Assembly: GCA_002432795.1 (NCBI GenBank)
Contig: DJGU01000044.1
Location: 8,143 to 14,939, forward strand
Origin: Anaerolineaceae bacterium UBA5838
GTDB lineage: Bacteria > Chloroflexota > Anaerolineae > Anaerolineales > Anaerolineaceae
Length of the DNA stretch: 6,797 bases
Reading direction: 5' to 3'
A model generated the notes under the pieces. It worked only from the letters and a program-made list of their open reading frames with translations. It was not told the DNA's origin and did not search any database. Shown here one piece after another: positions 1-5,110 of the stretch. A program made the position numbers and the translations under genes. How positions within the stretch are numbered: the stretch's first letter is position 1; every line of letters starts with the position of its first letter.

Positions 1-759
1 GACCTTTACGTGAATGACGCGTTTGGCACGGCACATCGCGCGCATGCCTCAACCTACGGCGTGGCGGAGTTATTGCCTTCAGCGGCTGGCTTCCTGATGG
101 AAAAGGAAATCAAGTATCTCGGCGATGCCATTGCTGATCCACAGCGACCCTTTGTAGCCATCCTGGGCGGGGCGAAAATTTCCGACAAAATCGGCGTGAT
201 CGAGAACCTGCTGAAGAAAGCCGACAAGATCCTGATCGGCGGCGGCATGGCTAACACCTTCCTGAAGGCTCTTGGTTACGAGCTGGCTGATTCGCTTGTG
301 GAAGCGGAAGTGCTCGACACTGCCAAAGAGCTGCTTGGTAAATCTGAAGGTAAGCTGGTCTTGCCAGTCGATATGGTGCTCGGCGACGCCTTTGACGCGG
401 AAGCAAAGATGGAAACCCTGCCAGTGGGCGATGTGCCAGCCGGCTGGAGAATCCTGGATATTGGTCCTAAAACCGTGGAAGCTTTTGGCGTTGAAATTGC
501 CAATGCGGGAACAATCGTTTGGAACGGACCGATGGGTGTGTTTGAGTTCCCACGCTTTGCCGCCGGCACGTTTGCGGTTGCGCACAAAGTGGCTGAAAGC
601 AAGGCTGTGAGCATCATTGGCGGCGGGGATTCTGTTTCTGCCATCAATCAGTCTGGACTCAGCGATCAGATCACTCACATCTCAACCGGTGGCGGCGCAT
701 CCTTGGAAATGCTGGAAGGCATCGAACTGCCTGGGCTTGCCATCCTTTCAAATAAGTAA
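1..759 (+). CDS. pgk: Phosphoglycerate kinase, 5'-truncated by the window edge
   Basis: Catalyses transfer of the acyl phosphate of 1,3-bisphosphoglycerate to ADP, giving ATP and 3-phosphoglycerate; a cytosolic glycolytic enzyme. The reading frame is already open at base 1 (Asp-Leu-Tyr before the GTG at 10), so that GTG is an internal Val codon and not a start. The visible 252 residues are the C-terminal part of a protein normally near 390-400 residues. Family landmarks in order, in fragment numbering: DAFGTAHRAHAS at 6-17, GGAKISDK at 56-63 (start of the nucleotide-binding lobe), GWRILDIGPKT at 148-158, WNGPMGVFE at 174-182, GGGDSVSA at 207-214 and GGGASLEMLEG at 230-240. All glycine-rich nucleotide-site motifs are intact and no frameshift is seen. 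A strong terminator follows directly, so the gene ends its transcription unit. Identification is certain; the N-terminal substrate-binding part lies outside the window. Confidence 0.98.
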   Translation, partial: DLYVNDAFGTAHRAHASTYGVAELLPSAAGFLMEKEIKYLGDAIADPQRPFVAILGGAKISDKIGVIENLLKKADKILIGGGMANTFLKALGYELADSLVEAEVLDTAKELLGKSEGKLVLPVDMVLGDAFDAEAKMETLPVGDVPAGWRILDIGPKTVEAFGVEIANAGTIVWNGPMGVFEFPRFAAGTFAVAHKVAESKAVSIIGGGDSVSAINQSGLSDQITHISTGGGASLEMLEGIELPGLAILSNK

Positions 760-773
760 ATCTAACCATTTAA

Positions 774-805
774 AAGCCGCGGAATTTGTTTTCGCGGCTT
801 TTTTT
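774..805 (+). terminator. Intrinsic terminator of pgk
   Basis: Perfect 8-bp stem AAGCCGCG (774-781) with CGCGGCTT (793-800), an 11-base A/T-rich loop, and a T run at 799-805. It starts 15 bases after the pgk stop codon. Confidence 0.93.
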
Positions 806-847
806 GTTATGCTTATAGGTGCTGCAACCATTCGGTTTTTAGATTAA

Positions 848-856
848 TGATAGAAT
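848..856 (+). promoter_or_regulatory. Candidate extended -10 promoter for the first lipoprotein gene
   Basis: TG at 848-849, one base, then TAGAAT at 851-856 (5 of 6 to TATAAT). This is the extended -10 arrangement, which tolerates a poor -35; no good -35 hexamer lies 16-18 bases upstream. It sits between the pgk terminator and the lipoprotein start at 920, so a promoter is expected here. Predicted start site about 863. Confidence 0.45.
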
Positions 857-919
857 CGCAAAAAAGCGTACCGATTCAGCGGCTTTAGTTTAGCCTGTAA
901 AAATATCGATGGAGAAAAT

Positions 920-1615
920 ATGAGAAAGCTAAATAAAATGAAATGGATTATCCTGGGGCTTTTGAGCTTGAGCCTTGCGTTGGCAGCTTGCGCCCCTTCT
1001 GTTCCCCCCACTCCTTCAGAAGCGGAAATTGCCCAGCAGGTAGCGGCGACACAGCAAGCCAAGGCGACCCAAAACTCAGTAGAAACTTTGGTGGCATTGG
1101 TCACCCAATTGAGCAATCAACCTACCTGGACCCCTCAGCCACCCTGTCCGGCCTGCCCGACGCAGGTGGTGCCAACCGCGCAAACCACTGCCAGCCCGAC
1201 TGATGGCGTAACTGAGCCTACTGTGGCAGCCCCAACTGAGGCACCTGGCGCAAAATGCTTCCAGTTTGATTTTTTGGGTGATGTCAATTATCCCCCCGGC
1301 ACGGTTATAAAACCCGGAACTGTATTTGATAAAACCTGGACCATTAAGAATACCGGCACTTGCAAATGGACCAGGGATTATGACCTTGTTCTGGCGGGTG
1401 GGGACGCATTTGGCACCAATAAGCGCGGTGACATCCCAAGAGAGGTGCTGCCGGGAGAGACAATTGATGTCACAATTTATGATATGTCCGCACCGATGAC
1501 TGAGGGCACCTACTACAGCTACTGGATGCTCGCGGCACCAGACGGTGCGCGCATAGGCTATGGACCCAATCAGCAGTGGGGGTTGGGCATCCAACTGATT
1601 GTGTCGAGCCAATAA
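920..1615 (+). CDS. Lipoprotein with NBR1-type Ig-like domain (shorter paralogue)
   Basis: Probable exported, lipid-anchored protein of unknown partner, 231 residues. Seen: a lipoprotein signal peptide (basic start, hydrophobic 9-22, lipobox LAAC with acceptor Cys24); a polar Ala/Gln-rich segment 32-65 likely to be helical; a Pro/Thr-rich linker 68-110 containing a CPAC pair (Cys76, Cys79); then one Ig-like beta-sandwich from Cys113 to about 229 with the signature KTWTIKNTGTCKW (138-150) and VLPGET. This signature matches the Ig-like domain first named from the NBR1 autophagy receptor, which is common in Anaerolineae surface proteins (known family). Cys113 and Cys148 recur at the same 35-residue spacing in the next gene, suggesting a disulfide. 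Start chosen because GGAG (911-914) lies 5 bases before the ATG. Its own terminator follows, so it is probably transcribed alone. Function beyond binding or structure cannot be assigned. Confidence 0.88.
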   Translation: MRKLNKMKWIILGLLSLSLALAACAPSVPPTPSEAEIAQQVAATQQAKATQNSVETLVALVTQLSNQPTWTPQPPCPACPTQVVPTAQTTASPTDGVTEPTVAAPTEAPGAKCFQFDFLGDVNYPPGTVIKPGTVFDKTWTIKNTGTCKWTRDYDLVLAGGDAFGTNKRGDIPREVLPGETIDVTIYDMSAPMTEGTYYSYWMLAAPDGARIGYGPNQQWGLGIQLIVSSQ

Positions 1616-1622
1616 GAAAATC

Positions 1623-1650
1623 ACAACCGCCCTTTGGGGCGGTTGTTTTT
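1623..1650 (+). terminator. Intrinsic terminator of the first lipoprotein gene
   Basis: Perfect 10-bp stem ACAACCGCCC (1623-1632) with GGGCGGTTGT (1637-1646), a TTTG loop, and a T run 1646-1650. It begins 8 bases after the stop codon and separates the two paralogues transcriptionally. Confidence 0.94.
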
Positions 1651-1721
1651 GAAAGGGGAACTTTCTGAACCCGATGAACGTCTATGCAATGAGGTAATTC
1701 TGGCTAATAAGGAGTTAGAAA

Positions 1722-2975
1722 ATGAAAAGCAAAATTTCTAGAAAACCACTTTGGATGTTTTCCGGTTTAATTATGCTGGTACTGAGTATAGTTTTAGCAG
1801 CATGTGGTAATTCCGGCTCACCTACTCCCACGGGAGATCCTATTGAACAAGCGATGCAAACCCTGCAGGCACAAGCCACGCAGCAATATTTCCAAACGGT
1901 TGTAGCTCAATTATCGGCAACGCCGCCATTGATTGAGAACACCCCAACACTCAATCCCACCAACATCAATCAGGTACCGGTAGAATCGACTCCAACTAAA
2001 GAGGCGCCTACGGCAACAGCAACACAAATACCACCCACGGCTACCCAACCTGCCCCTACTGCGATTCCTCCTACACCTACACGGATCCCGCCCACACCCA
2101 CGCCCATCCCATGCTACCAGGTGAAATTTGTCCAGGATATTACCATCCCGGATGGCACAAAAATTATTGCCGGAAACACCTTCACGAAGACCTGGCGCAT
2201 TCGCAACAGCGGTTCCTGCACCTGGGATACGCGCTTTGATATTGCTTTTGTAAGTGGCACTCAGATGACATCTGGCACGGTCTGGGACCTGACAAAAGAG
2301 GTCAAGCCGGGTGAGACCGTGGACATCTCGATCACCATGACTGCCCCGGCAACGGTTGGCGCCTACCAGGCAAACTTCCAGATGGTCAACCCGAACGGTG
2401 TGCGCTTTGGCACAGGTCCTGACAGCAAGGGTTCTTTCTGGGTGAAGATCCAGGTAACTGACGGCAAGGGCATGGTGTACAACTTTGCTGATAATGCCTG
2501 TGACGCACGCTGGTCTACCAGCGAGACCAATCCATTGACCTGCCCAGGCAAAGAAACCGATATCGACAAAGGCTATGTTCTCACCAAGGACAATCCTCTC
2601 CGTGAAGATGGCGGTAAAGAAAACGAAATTGGTCTGATCACCCGGCCGAATGATGACAGCGACGGTTACATCCAGGGTATTTATCCCGCATTCCTGGTAA
2701 AAGATGGCGATCAGTTCCGCGCGACGATCCAATGTGAAGCCAACAGCCCCAAGTGCAGCCTGAAGTTTGAGCTTTACTATCGCGTTGGAAGTGGGAGTTT
2801 CGTTGAACTGGGCGAGTGGCATGAAATTTATGACCAATTGTGGAACCCGCTGGAGATTGACTTGTCCTCACTTGCCGGTCAGAACGTGCAGTTCTCGCTG
2901 GTTGTGTGGAACGAAGGCACATCCCAGGATAATCGCGGATTGTGGCTCAATCCAATGATCTACCGCACCAAGTAA
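1722..2975 (+). CDS. Lipoprotein with NBR1-type Ig-like domain plus C-terminal beta-rich domain (longer paralogue)
   Basis: Probable exported lipoprotein, 417 residues, related to the gene just upstream. Seen: signal peptide with hydrophobic 11-26 and lipobox LAAC (acceptor Cys28); a Gln/Ala-rich, probably helical stretch 41-67; a long Pro/Thr-rich stalk 68-130 with PTPT and PPTPTP repeats; an Ig-like domain 131-247 (KTWRIRNSGSCTW 156-168, VKPGET) with Cys131 and Cys166 spaced as in the paralogue; then an extra domain 251-417 rich in alternating hydrophobic residues, with Cys260, 274, 338 and 345 and a GLWLNPMI ending. The last domain resembles jelly-roll, carbohydrate-binding-like modules of extracellular proteins, but I cannot name its family. 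Start supported by TAAGGAG (1708-1714) 7 bases before the ATG. No clear promoter is seen in 1651-1707, though the upstream terminator implies one. Substrate unknown; a role in envelope or polysaccharide binding is inference only. Confidence 0.88.
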   Translation: MKSKISRKPLWMFSGLIMLVLSIVLAACGNSGSPTPTGDPIEQAMQTLQAQATQQYFQTVVAQLSATPPLIENTPTLNPTNINQVPVESTPTKEAPTATATQIPPTATQPAPTAIPPTPTRIPPTPTPIPCYQVKFVQDITIPDGTKIIAGNTFTKTWRIRNSGSCTWDTRFDIAFVSGTQMTSGTVWDLTKEVKPGETVDISITMTAPATVGAYQANFQMVNPNGVRFGTGPDSKGSFWVKIQVTDGKGMVYNFADNACDARWSTSETNPLTCPGKETDIDKGYVLTKDNPLREDGGKENEIGLITRPNDDSDGYIQGIYPAFLVKDGDQFRATIQCEANSPKCSLKFELYYRVGSGSFVELGEWHEIYDQLWNPLEIDLSSLAGQNVQFSLVVWNEGTSQDNRGLWLNPMIYRTK

Positions 2976-2995
2976 ATTTTTGAAGTTTTAGGGTA

Positions 2996-3027
2996 AAGCT
3001 GACCGGATGATCCGGTCAGCTTTTTTT
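2996..3027 (+). terminator. Intrinsic terminator of the second lipoprotein gene
   Basis: Perfect 12-bp stem AAGCTGACCGGA (2996-3007) with TCCGGTCAGCTT (3011-3022), a TGA loop and a T run 3021-3027. The repeat cluster begins 3 bases after it. Confidence 0.95.
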
Positions 3028-3030
3028 AAT

Positions 3031-3186
3031 CTGTCATTGCGAACCTCTTTTGTGAAGCAATCTAAACTTCTGATTTACCAAAATGCTGGAGATAACAGAT
3101 CATGCTTAACATCCACGAAGTGTCGTGAACCTCTCTATTTGTTAGCGTGCAAACATAGTAGATTGCTTCGTTCCTCGCAATGACAG
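3031..3186. repeat. Palindromic repeat element A (156 bp, simple arms)
   Basis: Outer inverted repeat CTGTCATTGCG (3031-3041) with CGCAATGACAG (3176-3186), 11 of 11. Inner inverted repeat GAAGCAATCTA (3054-3064) with TAGATTGCTTC (3159-3169), 11 of 11. Further in, CATGCTTAACA (3101-3111) can pair with TGTTAGCGTG with one bulge and one G-T pair. The apex is CACGA (3114-3118) AGTG TCGTG (3123-3127). It carries neither of the 18-bp arm modules seen in B and C. No target-site duplication is evident at the flanks. Confidence 0.9.
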
Positions 3187-3211
3187 GTGCAGCGACATTT
3201 GACCCATGCCG

Positions 3212-3277
3212 CTGTAATTGAGAACCTTCTTTAATCTGTCACATCGTGCCCGAAGGTTATTGCGAACCTTCATTTTT
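3212..3277. repeat. Tandem extra left ends (24 + 42 bp) before element B
   Basis: Two left-end copies stacked head to tail in front of element B. 3212-3235 is a 24-bp copy beginning CTGTAATTGAGAACC, 13 of 15 to the usual end. 3236-3277 is a 42-bp copy that differs by an 18-bp module at 3241-3258 (ACATCGTGCCCGAAGGTT) placed between CTGTC and ATTGCGAACC. Element B begins at 3278 with no gap. Confidence 0.85.
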
Positions 3278-3471
3278 CTGTCACATCGTGCCCGTAGGGT
3301 ATTGCGAACCTTCTTTGTGAAGCAATCTAACCTCTTAGCCGACCAAGAGCGTGAGATACAACAAATCAGGCTCAATATTCACTAAGTGTTTGTGAACTGC
3401 TTACACAGTTTGCGTGCAAACATCTTAGATTGCTTCGTTCCTACTCTGTACGCAAGCAGTCGCAATGACAG
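3278..3471. repeat. Palindromic repeat element B (194 bp, 18-bp modules in both arms)
   Basis: Left arm CTGTC, module ACATCGTGCCCGTAGGGT (3283-3300), ATTGCGAACC. Right arm ends with module ACTCTGTACGCAAGCAGT (3443-3460) then CGCAATGACAG (3461-3471). Inner arms GAAGCAATCTAA (3319-3330) and TTAGATTGCTTC (3425-3436) are perfect complements. The centre is diverged from A and C but alignable (GAGATA, then CAC.AAGTGT). Its last 60 bases (3412-3471) are identical to the last 60 of element C. Confidence 0.88.
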
Positions 3472-3489
3472 TTAGAATGACCAGAGTAT

Positions 3490-3555
3490 CTGCCACGTCG
3501 TGCCCACAGGGTATTGCGAACCTTCATTATTCTGTCATTGCGAACCTTCTTTATA
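3490..3555. repeat. Tandem extra left ends (42 + 24 bp) before element C
   Basis: 3490-3531 is a 42-bp left end with the 18-bp module ACGTCGTGCCCACAGGGT at 3495-3512. 3532-3555 is a 24-bp left end without it (CTGTCATTGCGAACCTTC onward). Element C starts at 3556. The order, long then short, is the reverse of that before element B. Confidence 0.86.
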
Positions 3556-3731
3556 CTGTCATTGCGAACCTCTTTTGTGAAGCAATCTAAATTGCTGGAA
3601 TATCACAAACACTGGAGATAACAGATCATGCTTAACATCCACGAAGTGTTCGTAAACCTCTCTATTTGTTAGCGTGCAAACATCTTAGATTGCTTCGTTC
3701 CTACTCTGTACGCAAGCAGTCGCAATGACAG
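3556..3731. repeat. Palindromic repeat element C (176 bp, module in the right arm only)
   Basis: Outer arms CTGTCATTGCG (3556-3566) and CGCAATGACAG (3721-3731); inner arms GAAGCAATCTAA (3579-3590) and TTAGATTGCTTC (3685-3696). The 18-bp right module is at 3703-3720. The centre is nearly identical to A: 38 consecutive matching bases from 3612 (3086 in A), then one extra T and one substitution, then 27 more matches. The apex is ACGAA (3641-3645) GTG TTCGT (3649-3653). Confidence 0.9.
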
Positions 3732-3756
3732 AAAAAAATCCCTATATTTAGACTGA

Positions 3757-3796
3757 TTGCAAACAGTTTAGATTGCTGCGTTCCTTGCAATGACAG
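3757..3796. repeat. Orphan right end of the repeat (element D remnant)
   Basis: TTGCAAACAG, then TTTAGATTGCTGCGTTCC and TTGCAATGACAG, align with the right arms of A-C with a few substitutions and without the 18-bp module. No matching left arm is found between 3732 and 3756, so this is a decayed or solo half-element. Confidence 0.75.
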
Positions 3797-3922
3797 ATAA
3801 TAACTGCCCTGAGTTTCTGTCAACCTTTTACATGCCTTGAAAACAGCCAGCTTTGTTAGCATCACCCCTCGCATTGCTGTGAAGGTTCTTCAGCACACAC
3901 GGAGCAACTTTGAGCAGCTTGA

Positions 3923-3931
3923 TGATAAAAT
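3923..3931 (+). promoter_or_regulatory. Candidate extended -10 promoter for tpiA
   Basis: TG (3923-3924), one base, TAAAAT (3926-3931; 5 of 6 to TATAAT). A start site near 3938 would leave a leader of about 27 bases before the tpiA ATG. No good -35 hexamer is found at the standard distance. The arrangement echoes the candidate before the first lipoprotein gene. Confidence 0.4.
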
Positions 3932-3964
3932 AAGGTCAATTAATCGAGAGGATGGTAAGGAACA

Positions 3965-4720
3965 ATGAGAAAACCAATGGTTGCCGGCAACTGGAAGATG
4001 AACAAAGGCTTATATGAGACCCGCGATTTAATCCGCGAGATGTATCCTGTTCTACGTGCAGTTGAAGATGTAGAAATTGTGGTTTGCCCGCCATTTGTGG
4101 GTCTGGGGGTTGCAAGACGCGAGGTGGATGAATCAACCATCAAGCTTGGCGCGCAGAATATGCACTGGGCAGACTCGGGCGCTTTTACCGGGGAAACTTC
4201 TCCCTTAATGCTGAAAGAACTTTGCGAGTATGTCATTTTAGGGCATTCAGAACGCCGCGCCATGTTTGGCGAGACGGATGAAACTGTCAACAAGAAAGCT
4301 TTGGCAGCATTGGCACATGGTCTGAAACCGATCGTTTGCGTGGGCGAGACTTTGGAGGAAAATCAGAGCGGAATTACCGCCGAGGTCGTCAGCCGGCAGG
4401 TACGGGCAGACCTCGAAGGGCTGACCCAGGAGCAGGCTGAGCTGGTGGTGATCGCCTATGAGCCGGTCTGGGCGATCGGCACTGGTCTGGCAGCCACCCC
4501 TGAAGGCGCGAACGCCGTGCACAAGGATGTGATCCGCCCGATCCTGCGCGAGATGTTTGGTGAGGAAATCGGGGATGGAATGCGCATTCTTTACGGCGGC
4601 TCCGTAAATCCTGGTAACGCCGCGGAACTTTTTGGGCAATCCGATATCGACGGCGGCCTGATTGGCGGAGCAAGCCTGAAGGCTGAGTCCTTCATTGCGC
4701 TTGTCAAAGCCGCAATGTAA
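3965..4720 (+). CDS. tpiA: Triosephosphate isomerase
   Basis: Interconverts dihydroxyacetone phosphate and glyceraldehyde 3-phosphate in glycolysis and gluconeogenesis; cytosolic (beta/alpha)8 barrel, normally a homodimer. The 251 residues match the usual length. Catalytic and phosphate-binding landmarks are all present: GNWKMN with Lys11, ILGHSERR with His94, the AYEPVWAIGTG segment with catalytic Glu166 and the flexible loop 6, YGGSV at 210-214 and the phosphate-gripping GGASLK at 234-239. The N-terminal ATG is supported by TAAGG (3956-3960) 4 bases upstream and by the distance to the GNWKMN motif, as expected for the family. It sits alone between the repeat cluster and its own terminator, so it appears to be a single-gene unit, not joined to pgk, which lies about 3.2 kb upstream. 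Nothing is unusual in the coding sequence. Confidence 0.98.
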   Translation: MRKPMVAGNWKMNKGLYETRDLIREMYPVLRAVEDVEIVVCPPFVGLGVARREVDESTIKLGAQNMHWADSGAFTGETSPLMLKELCEYVILGHSERRAMFGETDETVNKKALAALAHGLKPIVCVGETLEENQSGITAEVVSRQVRADLEGLTQEQAELVVIAYEPVWAIGTGLAATPEGANAVHKDVIRPILREMFGEEIGDGMRILYGGSVNPGNAAELFGQSDIDGGLIGGASLKAESFIALVKAAM

Positions 4721-4739
4721 TTTTTTTGCAGGATGCAAT

Positions 4740-4763
4740 GCCGGGTAAAAGCCCGGCTTTTTT
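4740..4763 (+). terminator. Intrinsic terminator of tpiA
   Basis: 6-bp stem GCCGGG (4740-4745) with CCCGGC (4752-4757), a 6-base loop, and a T run 4758-4763, 19 bases after the stop codon. Confidence 0.9.
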
Positions 4764-4802
4764 ATATCTGAGCTTACGCACCCCGGGTAAATGATAGTAC
4801 CC

Positions 4803-4831
4803 TTGACCATGCCTCTGAAAACTTCTATAAT
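4803..4831 (+). promoter_or_regulatory. Sigma70-type promoter of the pheST operon
   Basis: TTGACC (4803-4808, 5 of 6 to consensus) and a perfect TATAAT (4826-4831) separated by exactly 17 bases. Predicted start site near A4838, immediately before the T-box leader. This is the strongest promoter in the window. A short inverted repeat, GGGTA (4785-4789) and TACCC (4798-4802), abuts the -35 box. Confidence 0.88.
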
Positions 4832-4837
4832 AGGGCG

Positions 4838-5081
4838 AATGATGGTGAGTGAGGAAAGTAGGCTTTAGAGCCCCAACAGGGAGGCGCGGTCGTGATTGAG
4901 AGCGGCGCCAGGCAAGCGAAAGTTGAAGTTCCCTCAGGAGTCGAGCGGGTGAAACCACTGTGCAAGTAGTCCGCTCCGGGTGTTCCCGTTACAGAACGAC
5001 CTGAGAGGGCTGGTTACTCCAGCCAAGAAGGGTGGTACCACGGCTTTTAGGCCCGTCCCTTTATCCGGACGGGCTTTTTTT
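4838..5081 (+). promoter_or_regulatory. T-box riboswitch (tRNA-Phe sensing leader) of pheST
   Basis: A leader RNA that pairs with uncharged tRNA-Phe to prevent premature termination. Stem I base: TGAGG (4850-4854) with CCTCA (4932-4936). The specifier loop shows the S-turn pair AGTA (4857-4860) opposite GAA (4925-4927), with probable specifier codon TTC (4929-4931), which encodes Phe and complements the tRNA anticodon GAA. Above it GGCTTT (4861-4866) pairs with AAAGTT (4919-4924). Stem II: GAGCGG (4943-4948) with CCGCTC (4971-4976). A IIA/B-like pseudoknot: CGGG (4977-4980) with CCCG (4985-4988), and GTTC (4982-4985) with GAAC (4994-4997) as the competing loop pairing. Stem III: GGCTGG (5008-5013) with CCAGCC (5019-5024). 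The T-box AGGGTGGTACCACG is at 5029-5042; T5036 in its TGGTACC bulge fits the discriminator base A73 of tRNA-Phe. Antiterminator: AGGG and ACG pair with CGTCCCT (5054-5060), overlapping the terminator arm. Confidence 0.95.
5051..5081 (+). terminator. Regulated terminator of the T-box leader
   Basis: 8-bp stem GCCCGTCC (5051-5058) with GGACGGGC (5067-5074), an 8-base loop and a T run 5075-5081. Its left arm is shared with the antiterminator (5054-5060), so the two structures exclude each other. It lies 29 bases before the pheS start. Confidence 0.95.
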
Positions 5082-5110
5082 GTGCGAATGAAAAATTGAT
5101 GAGGTGAAGG

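Larger units (their letters stand above)
3031..3796. repeat. Cluster of palindromic, MITE/REP-like repeat elements filling the gene-free stretch
   Basis: This stretch between the second lipoprotein gene and tpiA has no credible gene. It holds three homologous palindromic elements (A 3031-3186, B 3278-3471, C 3556-3731), two groups of extra left ends (3212-3277, 3490-3555) and an orphan right end (3757-3796). Every element starts with CTGTCATTGCG or a variant and ends with CGCAATGACAG or a variant, which are reverse complements. The inner arms GAAGCAATCTA and TAGATTGCTTC are also complementary. No transposase is encoded, so any mobility would depend on a protein elsewhere. The CATTGCGA...GAAGCAATCT arm resembles palindromes that I recall being scattered in many bacterial genomes; this is memory, not a search. 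The remaining bases, 3797-3922, show no repeat copy that I can align. Confidence 0.9.

Noticed and set aside
10..12. GTG start for the first gene
   Set aside because: The frame continues upstream to base 1 with residues that fit the PGK family (LYVNDAFG), and the protein would lack its whole N-terminal part.
79..678. 199-codon open frame on the minus strand
   Set aside because: Antisense to pgk, which is unmistakable.
1683..1690. Possible -10 box (TATGCAAT) for the longer lipoprotein gene
   Set aside because: Only a partial match to TATAAT and no -35 hexamer at the right distance.
1911..2837. 308-codon open frame on the minus strand
   Set aside because: Lies wholly antisense to the longer lipoprotein gene, whose signal peptide, domains, ribosome binding site and terminator are convincing. 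The antisense product has no recognisable motif.
3142..3375. Open frame of 77 codons on the minus strand inside the repeat cluster
   Set aside because: Its peptide is a translation of repeat arms (the RARCDR phrase recurs twice, and SLRGTKQS comes from an arm). It spans parts of elements A and B and has no independent coding signal.
3031..3796. CRISPR array
   Set aside because: Repeats are long palindromes with homologous centres and tandem ends, not short identical repeats with unique spacers of constant length; no cas gene is present.
3031..3796. Insertion sequence with transposase
   Set aside because: The arms look like terminal inverted repeats, but the units are under 200 bp and no reading frame encodes a transposase; no target duplication is seen.
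3876..3894. Small hairpin GCTG...CAGC in the tpiA upstream region
   Set aside because: Stem is short and interrupted, no T run or other context; likely chance.
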